A stretch of DNA of 64,000 nt from Takakia lepidozioides. Lineage: Eukaryota > Streptophyta > Takakiopsida > Takakiales > Takakiaceae. The notes under the pieces were generated by a model, which saw only the letters and a list, made by a program, of their open reading frames with translations, searched no databases and was not told where the DNA came from. The DNA lies in the NCBI GenBank assembly GCA_030704615.1, contig CM060733.1, positions 6,882,001-6,946,000 on the forward strand. Reading direction: 5' to 3'. The position numbers and the translations under genes were made by a program. Below are positions 44,496 to 55,484 of this stretch, piece by piece (the stretch's first letter is position 1; every line of letters begins with the position of its first letter).

Positions 44496-44897
44496 TTAAA
44501 GTTGGAGAAAATCCAAAATCCGACGAATGGTACTTGCCAAGTATTCGGCTCTTTGTTCTTGACTCAAATGATTTATAGGTCCCTGCAACCATCGATAGTG
44601 TCCAACACCTTGAACTTGGGACCACGCAGTGATTTGAGCATTCTGATTTTCGAAGCTGCCTTCAAACATGATTTCGTTGCCCTCTCGGTCCAAAGCCTCA
44701 ACCTCCAACATAATTATCATACTTCGAGTAGGCTCCACTTGCCGTTGTACGGGGTTCAGACAAGGAAGTACGCGTCGTATTGGTGGCTCATCGTCTCGAG
44801 AGCGTCGGCGTGATGTTGAAGGTCGTGAGAGTCGGAATGGCTGATCTGGTAGCTGGGTAAGCGACAACTCCAATGTATCTGGTTCCTGTGACTCCAT
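44496..44897 (-). CDS. Extra 3' ORF of gypsy element A, unknown function
   Basis: About 133 aa from MESQEPDTLELSL to LDFLQL, between the chromodomain end of Pol and the 3' LTR (an upstream in-frame ATG exists at 45005). It has an Arg/Ser-rich segment (SRPSTSRRRSRDDEPPIRR), a beta-rich middle and a helical end (LSQEQRAEYLASTIRRILDF). No signal peptide or membrane helix, so it is not envelope-like. Position and openness in an otherwise decayed element are the only support. Confidence 0.45.
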   Translation of the reverse strand: MESQEPDTLELSLTQLPDQPFRLSRPSTSRRRSRDDEPPIRRVLPCLNPVQRQVEPTRSMIIMLEVEALDREGNEIMFEGSFENQNAQITAWSQVQGVGHYRWLQGPINHLSQEQRAEYLASTIRRILDFLQL

Positions 44898-45091
44898 ACT
44901 GCCAATACAAGATGCAAGAGTGTTGGAAGTGTAGCTATATATACTGATGTGTGGTGCTTCTCCCTCCTTAGCGTGTATCAGGTACATTGAATGTGAAGTC
45001 TTCACCTTGAAGCTAACTTGGCTAACATCATCGTTGTGACGTCTTATTGATGTGTAGCTCGGGGCTTAGCTGGATATCGTTGATGAAACTC

Positions 45092-46505
45092 TTAGACTTT
45101 GTCAGATGCATTGACGAGGTTGGATGAAGGTTCCCACGTTCGTTCGCTGATGTCGTAGCCTTTCCAATGTACGAAATACTCAAGACGTTTATACTTGATG
45201 CCATAGTCGAGGACTTCGTCGACTTCATACTCAAGTTCTTGATTGACTTCGATTGGTGGAGATGGTACGGAGATTTTCCCTGGAATATTCGATGGATGAT
45301 ACAACTCCAATAATGAAACATGAAAGACTGGATGGATGCACATACTTCGTAGGAGTTCAAGCCGAAAACTGACCGGATTTATTTGTCGAATAATTTTGAA
45401 TGGTCCCAGGCGTTGATAATCCAACTTTCTTGATGGTCGCGAGGTTTGTATGTCTCGTCGAAGAAGCCACACACGATCTCCGACCTTGAACTGGGGTTGG
45501 AGTTGGCGACGTTGATCTGCATACTCCTTGTATTGTTTTTGAGCTTCTGCGAGGTGGGATGTAAGCTCCTTGTGAATCATAACTAGATGAGTAGCAAGGT
45601 TTTCTGCAGCAGGGCTTCCAATAGTTTTCATGTGGAAAGGGTTTGCTCGAGGATGATGACCATAATTGGAGAAAAATGGAGTTTGTTTGGTCGAAGAATG
45701 TATAGTGTTGTTGTAGGCAACTCAGCCAATGACATAGCTCCAAAATCTAGTTTACACGTTCGGTTTGACTATCAGTCTGTGGATGATTAGCTGTAGAGAG
45801 GTTGATCTTAGTATCCAATATGTGAAATAATCCCCTCAAAAAATTTGATATGAACTGTGGTCCTCGATCAGATACGATGTCCTTCGGGAGTCCATGAATG
45901 CGGTAGATATTATTGAGGAAGAGTCTTGCAGTTTTCTCGCCGGTAACCGTCTTATTACATGGAATGAAATGTGTCATCTTCATAAAACGATCTACAATAA
46001 CAAGGATTGAATCGGTGGTCTTGGAAATTGGAAGGTCCGTAATAAAGTCCATAGACACGGACGACCATGGGCCCTCGGGAATGGGTAACGGTTGAAGAAG
46101 GCCGTAAGATCGATGTCGTGGTCCCTTCGCTCTAGCACACGTGTCACAAGATTTTATGAATTCTTTCACGAGTTTTCATATCTGCGGCCACCAATAATCC
46201 CTGGATATCAACTCCAATGTTTTGTTAAAGCCAAAATGTCCTGCAGCCGGAAGATCATGACATGTTTGAAGAATTTGAAGTCGTGTAGGTCCTGGAGGTA
46301 CATAGAGAAGTCTTTTGAAGTAAAGTAAGCCATCTTTGAATTCAAAGTCGTTTGCGCTGTACGATAAATTATCACCAAGATAATTCGACGGACCTTCAAG
46401 TAAAAAATTTTCCCGTCTTCTTCGTGCATGCAATGAGGGATTCTTCCGTGGGCTGCTAGTATCGCTGGTGCTCGTACCGACACTCTTCTTAGCAACTGGT
46501 GGCAC
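45092..46505 (-). pseudogene. Gypsy element A: integrase and chromodomain
   Basis: Reads LLYVPPGPTRLQILQTCHDL, AAGHFGFNKTLELISRDYWW, CDTCARAKGPRHRSYGLLQP (zinc-binding H-H-C-C), the core SVSMDFITDLP, DRGPQFISNF, NHPQTDSQTERVN, then VGDRVWLLRRDIQ and a chromodomain EYEVDEVLDYGIKYKRLEYF, VHWKGYDISERTWEP. A stop and a frameshift lie near 46170 and 45745-45630. The chromodomain makes this a chromovirus. The sequence style is close to fungal and non-seed-plant chromoviruses from memory. Confidence 0.82.
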
Positions 46506-47180
46506 CTTTGTGATGAAAACTCACACTCAAACCGGCTATCAGCTTGTCTCTAATCCCCCTTTCCACGAGGTAACCGGGTAGAGAACATGTTGCGGCTTAT
46601 GGTTTGGAATACTATGTTCCTATTCTGAACCTACACCTGCACCTGCATCCACCGCAGGCACTCCTATGGTCTGCTGGTCATCAACCCAACCTCACCATAA
46701 GATAAACAATGATGGTCTACTAGCCTCACCACCGACAACACGCTCTAGGATTGGCCAGCCACAATATTTCCGGCACAACCACCTATAAAAGCAAGTGCCC
46801 AAACCAAACTAGCATGGCGCACAGTCAAGCATGCATGTGTGGGAGGAGGATCCAAACACATGAAACTCAAACAACAACACCTCCCACAGCTTAAATCAAT
46901 CGATCTCCTTGCGGCTTCAATAAACCTGCAAGATGGCAAAGTCTCTATCCAAACTAGCTCTGCCTCCGCTTACGGAAAAACTTTGGCCTACAAGAATGAT
47001 GGAAGACTATAGAGAAGGGAAGCTAAAGCAATCTCTAAGCCCAGAATGCTCTTATCCCATTACTCCCCCTATCTTCATACTCACTCTTGCTCAAGCAATA
47101 GATAAGACTATCCTTAAAGAACCTCTCAAATCACTCTCAAGAGCCCTCAAATTATTGCCTTGAACTTCTGAAATCAGCCC
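46506..47180. other. Foreign insert within gypsy element A, unassigned
   Basis: About 670 bp between the integrase part and the inverted segment, unlike any other part of the element. It has a TATAAAAG at 46781-46788 and a 76-aa ORF (46933-47163) of unknown nature. I cannot say what it is. Confidence 0.35.
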
Positions 47181-48004
47181 TCAATCAGCCCTCATCATCG
47201 AGTGGATTAAACCAACTTCGGTCCGAGATGTACAATGTTTTCTGGGCTTTGCAAATTTTTATAGAATCTTCATCAATGACTACTCCAAAATTGCTACATT
47301 GTTGACACGACTCACATGGAAAGACAAATTTGTATGGGACGAGAAGGCTGACCAGGCATTTGAAATGCTCAAGCAGGCATTTACAACGGCTCCAATACTG
47401 GTACATGCAGACCCATCTAAACCATTCTTCTTAGAAGCAGATGCTTCAGACTTTGCACTTGGCGCTGTACTCTCGCAATACGGTACAGATGGCCGATTCC
47501 ACCCTGTTGGTTTTCGTTCTCACAAATTTTCCGCTGCGGAGATCAATTATGAAATCCATGACAAAGAACTTCTAGCGATTATCGATGCTTTTGAGGAGTG
47601 ACGACATCTATTGGAGGGAACTAAACATCGGGTCACTGTCTACACCGATCATAAAAACCTCGAATATTTTATGAGTGCTCATGTTTTTGAATCGACGTCA
47701 AGCGAGATGGAGTATGTCACTAGCAAGGTTTGATTTTGTTATTACCTACCGTCCCGGACATCTTCAAGGAAAACCAGATGCTCTTTCTCGACGATCGTAT
47801 CTTGCGTAAAAAAAATGGGATGCAGTTTTTGACCAACAAAAATCCATTATCTTGAAACCAACAAATCTCCAATTGAATATGCTATCTATGTCCACCTATG
47901 ACGATGCAGAGATTATAAAGGACATTCAGGAAGCATTGAAGAGCGACCATTTTGCTACGACACTACGAAGTCAACTAAATCAACCTCGAGACAACCCACA
48001 TGTT
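47181..48004 (+). pseudogene. Inverted segment of gypsy element A: RT thumb/connection and RNase H
   Basis: On the + strand, opposite to the rest of element A, this reads IIEWIKPTSVRDVQCFLGFA, NFYRIFINDYSK, FEMLKQAFTTAPIL, the RNase H start FFLEADASDFALGAVL, EINYEIHDKELLAIIDAF, TVYTDHKNLEYFM, then [20 protein letters not shown] and a linker. These are exactly the parts missing between the minus-strand RT, which stops near 48005, and the minus-strand integrase. One in-frame stop and a frameshift are present. Confidence 0.85.
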
Positions 48005-50152
48005 GTATTTTCTTCTGATCCATAAAGACGCCTTTGTCGGAAATAATATAGCCCAGAAATTTGACCTTAGATTGATGGAAAAGACATTTATCCAACTTGG
48101 CATATAGTCCTCTTTCTCTCAATTTATCAAGGACAAGGCGTACATGGCGGCCATGTTCTTCTTCATTCTGTGAAAATATCAAATGTCGTCCAAATAGATG
48201 ACTACAAAGTCATCTAAAAATTCTCGAAAGATGTCAGTCATCATATGTTGAAAAATTGTTGGAGCATTGGTAAGATCGAAAAGCATAACACTGTATTCAA
48301 AATGTCCATACCTTGTTCGAAAAGTTGTTTTCCATTCGTCTCCTTCTTTTATCCGTACAAGATTATAAGTTCATCTCAAGTCGATTTTGGTGAAAAACTT
48401 CACTCGTCCCAGCTGGTTGAGAAGCCCAGAAATCAGCGGCAACGGATAACGATTCTTGATTGTGACTTTATTGAGACCGCGATAGTCGACACACATGCGT
48501 AATGATCCGTCCTTCTTTTTCACAAACAAGATAGGCGCCCCCACAAGTGATTTTGAATGTCGGATGAAGTGCTTCGACAAATTTTCATCAATGTATTCAC
48601 GTAATGCAGCCAACTCCGTCTGGGATAAGTTGTAGATTGGGCCGAATGGTGGTTGGGCTCCTTCTTGTAACTCAATTGCATAGTCATAAGGTCGATGTTC
48701 TGGCAACATGTCTGCATTTTTCTTCTCGAAGACATCTTTGAAATCTTGATATTGAGCGGGTAATATTGAAGTACATTTGTCTATTGTGGTCTTGATCGGA
48801 GTCGCATAAAGTGCAAATGCCGCCTCTTTTTTGGTAGCTCTCATGAAAGCTCTAGCTCCAAGGAATAGGGGTTGAATACCTTTGATATTTCTACATTTTT
48901 GTCTTGCAGAATTTTTTCGCGATCGCCAGTCGATGTCGAGATTGTGAAGTACGAACCAGGGAAGTTCAACGATCATAGGATTCGTTTGAGACTGGATGAC
49001 ATTGAGAACAATATGTGATGCTTGATCTTTAAGCTTCACTTCAAGTGGTTGAGTTTCATGGTCCACATTTCCTGATGCTAACGGTCGTCCATCGCTGACT
49101 TCAACGGGGGCCGAGGGTTTCTTCTTTACGAGCGTTAAATTGTGTTGCTTCGCAAAGTTTTTGTCCATAAAACAAGGTGAAGCTCCTGAGTCCAAAAGTG
49201 CTTCTACAACGATATCTCGATTTTGCATTCTGATTTTTCGAACACTTGAGTTGTGCCCCGAGCTTTGAATCTTCTCTTGTTGGGGCAGTTTAATGCTATG
49301 TGATATTCTTCTTCGCAATAGTAGCATAATCCATTCGACTTCCGTCTTTGTTTTTCTTGTGGCGTCAATGGTTTGAATCGGATAGCATCAATCTGCATAG
49401 GATCACTACTGGATGTCTGATGGATCGTTGTATTTGGTGTCTTAGTAGTAGTGACATGATGCGTCGTCGACCATCCAGATCGCTTCTCTTGACGTCTTTC
49501 GAACAAACGATTATCGCTTGCAATGACTTGGGTGATGAATTCACTCAGTGTGCCTCTTCTCATTCCAATCGAGGTTGCACGCAAGTTGTCGAAATTCGGC
49601 AACATAAACAGAAGCAGGACGTGCTCCTTGTCGAACATTTCGCATCTTTGTTTCTGCAACTCTCTCTCTATCATTCTCTCTAAACGTTGCAGTGAACTCG
49701 GACATGAATACTTCAAAATTATATAATAAATGCGATTTTTTTTCTAATAGCGGTGCAAACCAAGATAGGGCAGTGCCTGATAGAAGGGTGCCCACGAATC
49801 CCACTTGAATACCTTCATCGGGGTAGCATTGTGGATGTAGTCGTAGGAACAATCGTACTTGTTGAACAAAACCGCGAAATCTTGATCTCGTCCCATCAAA
49901 TTTCTCGGGCATGTTGATCTTTGGTTCTCTCGTAATTTGTTGAAGAGGAACCGTTGCAGTAGGGACTCGTATGGTTGAAGATCCATTGTTCGACTACTTT
50001 AACTCTGAAATTTGTTGTTGCAAATTGTGGAGAGCGTTGCCAAGATCTTGAGACTGATCAGCTTGCAATTGGGCGGTAGATGTACGAAGTTCTTGCATCT
50101 GGAGCTGAAGACTCTGCAATGTGGTGACCATTTCCGCAAATGTGCCTTCCAT
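48005..50152 (-). pseudogene. Gypsy element A: gag, protease and reverse transcriptase
   Basis: gag starts at 50152 with a Gln/Leu-rich coiled-coil-like stretch (MEGTFAEMVTTLQSLQLQMQ), broken by a stop near 49995, then PEKFDGTRSRFRGFVQQVRL (about 49907) and a CCHC knuckle [14 protein letters not shown] (about 49320). Protease: [13 protein letters not shown] (about 49200). [22 protein letters not shown] (about 48540), FFTKIDLR, a stop at 48371, then VVIYLDDI and CLFHQSKVKFLGYIISDKG. Several stops and shifts make it dead. gag begins only about 240 bp from the end of element B, with no LTR A end, PBS or leader in between. Confidence 0.85.
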
Positions 50153-50390
50153 CTTAACTAACCAACGAACAAACTTTAGTCTCGCTAAACTGCGCTAGCA
50201 TGCATTCTACACACTAGCCAACCACACCATGCATCACCATTCCAAACAAAATAGGAAGCACAACATTTGGAACCCATTTCCTTTATTACAAATTTTTGTA
50301 CAATACAAGTTTTTGCAATCGAATTCCTAAGCTAGCTAAACCGGGCTAAGCATGCATTTCCTCCCCCACGCTCCAAGGTTGATGTCCCCA
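50153..50390. other. Junction between gypsy elements A and B
   Basis: On the minus strand after the stop of element B there is a polypurine-like GGAGCGTGGGGGAGGAA, then ATGCATGCTTAGCCCGGTTT, and about 150 bp later ATGCATGCTAGCGCAGTTTA, an imperfect direct repeat, with AATAAA between. Neither the 3' LTR of element B nor the missing end of LTR A is present. Confidence 0.45.
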
Positions 50391-53300
50391 TCAATGCTTC
50401 TTCCGATTTTGAGGTCGCCCTTCGAAAACTGCAACCGTCTCGGATGCGTTTCCCATTTCTGAGGCACGCACCCAAGATGCCTCCACATGATGATAGCCCT
50501 TCCATTTGACGAGATACTCCGTTTCTCGGTTCTTGAACCTCCTCGACTTAAGTACTGCCTCCACCTCGTACTCAGGTTCATTTTCATGATCCAACAGCAC
50601 AGGTGGCGGACACAACACTTGATGCCAATTCGGACGCGCTTCATCTTTGAAGTAAGGCTTCAAAAGGGAGACGTGGAATACTGGATGCACCTTGCTGTTT
50701 GCCGGCAGCTCCAATTCATACACATCCTCATTCATAACCTTCCGGATGTGAAAGAGTCCCGCATATGGAGGTACGAACTTTGGACTCACTTCCGGAGGTA
50801 GTCGGAAATTCTTGATGTTCAACCAGACCTCCGTGCCTGCCTCAAACTTCACTTCCCTCCACTTCCGATTCGCCTGCCTTTCATACCATTTCCTAGCTTT
50901 GGCAATGTTGTGCTTTGCGAACTTCAACAAACGCTCGCGTTCTTCCAGTACCTCTGCTACTGCCGGTTCCTCAACGTCCTGGGCGGCCCAACTTGTCGGC
51001 ACCAGAGGTGCCTTTCCATAGACCAATACGAAAGGGGAAACTCCCGTTGCGGAGTGTTCTGTGTTATTATAACAGAACTCTGCCGCGTCTAAGTGTTCCA
51101 CCCAGTCTGTTTGGTCTGCTGACACGTAATTCCGCAAGATCTGCTTCACTACGGAATTCACTCTTTCCGTTTGGCCGTCGGTCGTAGGTCGGAAGGCGGT
51201 GCTCATCTTCAGCCTCGTCCCCATCTTCTTCCAAAGTGCCCTCCAAAATTTACTCGTAAACTTTGGATCGCGGTCCGAGACAATATCCTTCGCGACTCCA
51301 TGATGCTTTAAGACGTGGGCGAAGTAAAGTCGCCATGTTTCCTGCGCCGTTGCCGTCTCCTTGGTGGGGATGAAATGGCCCATTTTACTGAACCTATCCA
51401 CCACCACCATGATTGCATCGAATCATTTTGACAGCGGCATAGCAGTCATGAAATCCATCGAGACGCTTTCCCAAGTCCCCTCTGGAATCGGCAAGGGTTG
51501 TAACTCGAACGGACGATCGAACTCCGGGATTTTCAAGACTGGAGCTTGCTTCAATTCAGCAAAAGCTTGGCCACAAATGGTGTTCCATGCCTAGACTTTG
51601 GATTTACACAGAAGGTCTGACAGCGGCCCTGTGATCTTGGCGAAATTTCTCACATACTTCCGGTAATAGGAGGCGAGTCCTAGGAAGGATCGCACTCCCG
51701 GGACCGAAGTCGGAGGCTCCCAGTCCAAGATTGCCCTCACCTTCCTGTCATCCATTCTGATCCCATCTTGTGTAATCACATGCCCCAGGAACTCCACTTT
51801 TGTGACCCCGAATTCGATCTTTGAAGCTTTGGCATACAGCTTCCCTTCCCGCAATTTCTGGAACACCCTTTTGAGGTGCTCCAGGTGCTCCTCCTTTGTT
51901 TTCGAATACACCAAGATGTCGTCGATGTACACGATCACAAAGTCATCCAACCACTCCTAGAAAAGGCTGTTCATCAGCGTGCTAAAGGTCGCGGGAGCGT
52001 TGGTGAGTCCAAAAGGCATCACCAAGAACTCATATGAACCATACCTTGTCCTGCACGCGGTCTTCTTCTCATCTCCTTCCGCCACTCGAATTTGATGATA
52101 GCCGGAGCGCAGATCGATCCGGCTGAAATACTTCGCTCCTGCCAACCGATCGAAAAGGTCGTCGATCATTGGCAAAGTGTACCGGTTTTTTATAGTCACC
52201 TTATTCAAAGCCCTGTAATCGACACACATCCGCAGTGTCCCATCCTTCTTGTCTGCGAATAGCACCGGGGCTCCGTAAGGTGACTTACTCGGCCGGATGT
52301 ACCCCTTTGACATTAGATCTTTGAGCTGAGTCTTCAGCTCGACCAACTCTCTGTGGCTCAACCGGTAGGGCGCCTTGGCAGGCGGTTCCGATCCCGGTAT
52401 CACCTCAATCTTGTGGTCAACTCCTCTTCGCGGTGGCAAGCCGCTTGGTAAATCCTCTGGCATCACATCCTGGTATTTCTCCAAAATCCCCTTGATCCAA
52501 TCTGGGCTCGGCTCCCCATCGCCTTCTCCCTTCACTTCTCTAATGTAGAGCAAAAACTGGGGCTCGTGTGCCTCCTCCATGGCCCACTCCCTTGCTGACA
52601 GAAGGTTTATTCGCCCTCCCACGGGTTTGGGCGTTTCCGACACTCGTAAGACCTCGCCACCATTCCCACATGGCAGCGTGACTACTCTCTTGCGGCCATC
52701 TATGACTGCTCCGGATTTGCTCAAAAAGGTCATCCCCAAAATGAGATCCACTCCATCGATCTCGCAGATGGTGAAGTTCTCACGTCCCTCCCAACTCCCC
52801 AGTTGAAGAGGAACATCAAACGCCAACCTTGTCGCCAATTGCGGTTCTCCTTTGGCAGAAGCACCTCAATAGAGGCCCCCGCGTCACTTGTCGGGAGTCC
52901 TAGCTTTTGTGCCGTTGCCGGTGTCATGAAGGAGTGCGACGCTCCTGTGTCCACCAACAACGACACGTTAGTTCCGGATATTATCCCATCCACGAACAAT
53001 AACTGACTCCCTTACGTAAGGCGCCAGTTTCCTGATACAATTCACAAGAAAATTTGCCTACCTTGCAAGTCCTGGCGACCACGCTTCTACCAAGCGACTG
53101 ATGGTATCTTCCGACAGCTCTGTGGTCGCCCGAGTCATGTTCAGTTGCCGGGGCTTCGTGCACTTCTTGGCCATGTGCCCGGGTCCCCGCAATTGAAACA
53201 CACTCCATCAAAGGTCACCTTTTGTCCGCCATAGGCCGCTCCACCCGCTTTTCTTCGAAGCACCGGGTGCCGCCTTGATTGTGAAGGCCCTCCCTTCGAT

Positions 53301-54213
53301 TTCCACGTGCCATTGTCGCCGCGTGGCCTATCCCACTTCTTTTCCGGTCGGAAGGAGTCACCTTCCCGCCGGGTTTGTGGTTCAGCTCCGTACGGCCTTG
53401 TCTTTCACCCTTAGGGACATCTGAGAAACATTCAGCCCTCTCAATTGCCTCGTTCAAAGTCTTAGGTGGCTTCTCCTCCAACTTCCGCCTGGCCCATGGG
53501 GCCAGTCCCGCCACAAAGTTGAAGACCATTTCTGGTTCTGCCATGTCCGCGACTTCGAGCAACAGCACATTGAAAGCCTGAACGTATCCCCGAATGTCGT
53601 CTGTTTGCTTCAAATTCCTCATCTTGTCCCGGGCGAGCCAAGACGCTTTGAGGGGCATAAACTGCCTCTTCATCAATTCCTTGAACCCACTCTAGTTCAA
53701 GGTTTCCGGGCTTGGACCTCGGTCGTGAAGGCGTTTCTGCCACCATTGTTGAGCATAGCCCCTCAAATAGGTGGGAACCACTTCCACCCGATCCTCGTCA
53801 CTCAACTTGGCCGCCCGGAAGTACTGCTCTAGCTCCAAGAGCCAGGTGTTGAGTGCCTTCCGATTTCGGACGCCCTCGAAGGTGCCGGGTTCCTTAGGCT
53901 TCACCTTAAACTTTGCCTTAGTGGAAGTGGCATTAGCCGCCTTCAACACGTCTTTCAATGTCCCGCCAAATTGCGCCAACAACCCTTCCCAAAAGGCTGC
54001 CGGCATGGGAGGCATCTGTTGGTCGGTCGGAGCTCTCAGGGATTCCTCAGGCTCCGACTCCTCAGATTCCTCCCGCTCTTGAGCGGCCTCGTTTTCGGAA
54101 ACATGCATTGCTTCCTCAAACGGCCGCCTCGGTGACACGTCGCCCCCATCGGGCTCACCAAGATCATCATCTTTTGGGCCGTTCCGTTTTTGCTTTGGCT
54201 TGCCCGACCCCAT
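50391..54213 (-). pseudogene. Gypsy element B (chromovirus) gag-pol, with RNase H deletion
   Basis: gag from 54213 (MGSGKPKQKRNG, acidic stretch EREESEESEPEES, then EPGTFEGVRNRKALNTWLLE), stop near 53692, continued 53676-53215, and a zinc knuckle (CFNCGDPG) near 53185. Protease: NVSLLVDTGASHSFM (about 52960). RT 52838-51957 ([28 protein letters not shown]-like [16 protein letters not shown]), a stop, then VIVYIDDILVYS and FLGHVITQDGIRMDD. At about 51530-51500 the RNase H start (VLKIPEFDRPFE) runs directly into integrase (LQPLPIPEGTWESVSMDF), so most of RNase H and the integrase zinc finger are missing. Integrase core 51410 onward (DRDPKFTSKFW, FRPTTDGQTERVN), chromodomain EPEYEVEAVLKSRRFKNRET at the end, stop at 50391. 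Confidence 0.88.
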
Positions 54214-54253
54214 GATGAGGCCAACCCCAGAACGATCGCGTACTGAACTCTAA

Positions 54254-54265
54254 GCTCTGATACCA
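54254..54265 (-). other. Primer-binding site of gypsy element B
   Basis: TGGTATCAGAGC on the minus strand, complementary to the 3' end of initiator tRNA-Met, two bases inside the LTR end. The standard PBS of plant gypsy elements. Confidence 0.88.
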
Positions 54266-54267
54266 AG

Positions 54268-54990
54268 TGTCGCGCACCTCAATTCGGTAAGCTCCCCCCT
54301 CAAGTCATAGTTACTCGCTTGATGCGCGTGCCTAACTCCCAACCTGGCCGCCGGGCCAACTTGGAGCTCCGGCTGCTCACCGGGGCATAACAATCCCCCT
54401 TTGATCTCCCAAAGAACCCTCCAACGATTTGGAACCAGCGGAATTCCCTTTGGTAGTTGGCAGTCCGGAACAGCTCCCCACTCTTTGGTCGCTTTCCGGC
54501 TCGCTCGCTTACTCACTAGTTTTTGGTCACCAACGGGCTTGCACCGTTCTCGGGGTTACTACTCCCTATATATACTTCTGTAGCTGTCCGCGGGGGTTTC
54601 ACAAACAACCCTGCCATTTTATGGCGAACCACCACGAACACCCTCGACTCCCGGTGATGAGTCGCGGTGAGTCTTTGGCCCACCCACCACGGCCCCTGAC
54701 CGTGATGAGTCCCAAGACTCCCCACGACCCCCACCACGAGGTCTCCGCCCCAGGGTGAGTCCTATGCCACCCCCACTAAGTCCCGCTAAGCTACCACCAC
54801 CCCTTGTGGAGGCACCCCCACCGCAACCCGGTGTGCGGGGCTCCACCTAGTGAGCGCCTCCGCCTCCTTGAGTGCCTTGGGCACTCAAGGGTGCTTCAGC
54901 CCCCCATACCTATCGCTGCTACTGCCCCCACCACAGGGGCAGCCCCTCTTGTGTCCCGACCTCCTGCCCTCAAGGTAAAGGGCCGCGACA
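54268..54990 (-). repeat. 5' LTR of gypsy element B
   Basis: 723 bp; minus strand TGTCGCGGCCC... to ...GAGGTGCGCGACA. TATA box in AGTATATATAGGGAG (about 54579-54565, minus). The middle is very C-rich on the + strand. It is inserted in LTR A. No matching 3' LTR exists in the window. Confidence 0.85.
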
Positions 54991-55484
54991 ACAAGAGTAC
55001 AAGATATTGGAACACGACTTGAATATTGGAATGCTGGAAACTGGACTGGAAAACCAGATACTGGAAACTGGGCTAGAGTACTGGGAACTGGAAACAAGAG
55101 TAGCTTGAACTGGTGTTGGCGCGACTGAAGAGTGTCTAGTCTCGCCTCTTATATATACTGACTACTAAGAAGCTTCCACAAGAAGCTTCCTCTATGGAGG
55201 TTTCTGAAGAAGTTTCCAAGATTAAACAAAGGTTTCTTGATGGAGAAGCTTCTTTAAACAAAAGAGGTATCTTGATGGAGAAGTTTCCTCCAAAGGAAGC
55301 TTCCTGAGTAGTTTCCCAAGTTACTCTTGGTAATCTGGTAAACTCCCGGAAACTTGGTAAGTAATAGTAAATCATGGTAGATCATGGTAAATCATGGTAA
55401 GTCATGGTAATATTTGGTAACATGGTAACTTGGTAACTTCTGGTATTTACTCATGGTAAGTTATTCTGGGCTATGTCCATGACA
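54991..55484 (-). repeat. 5' LTR of gypsy element A, truncated by element B
   Basis: Matches 43946-44440 with a few percent difference, including TATATATA box and the AAGCTTCCACAAGAAGCTTC palindromic region. On the minus strand it starts TGTCATGGACATAGCCC and breaks off at ACTCTTGT, where element B begins, so the last about 135 bp are missing. Confidence 0.85.
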
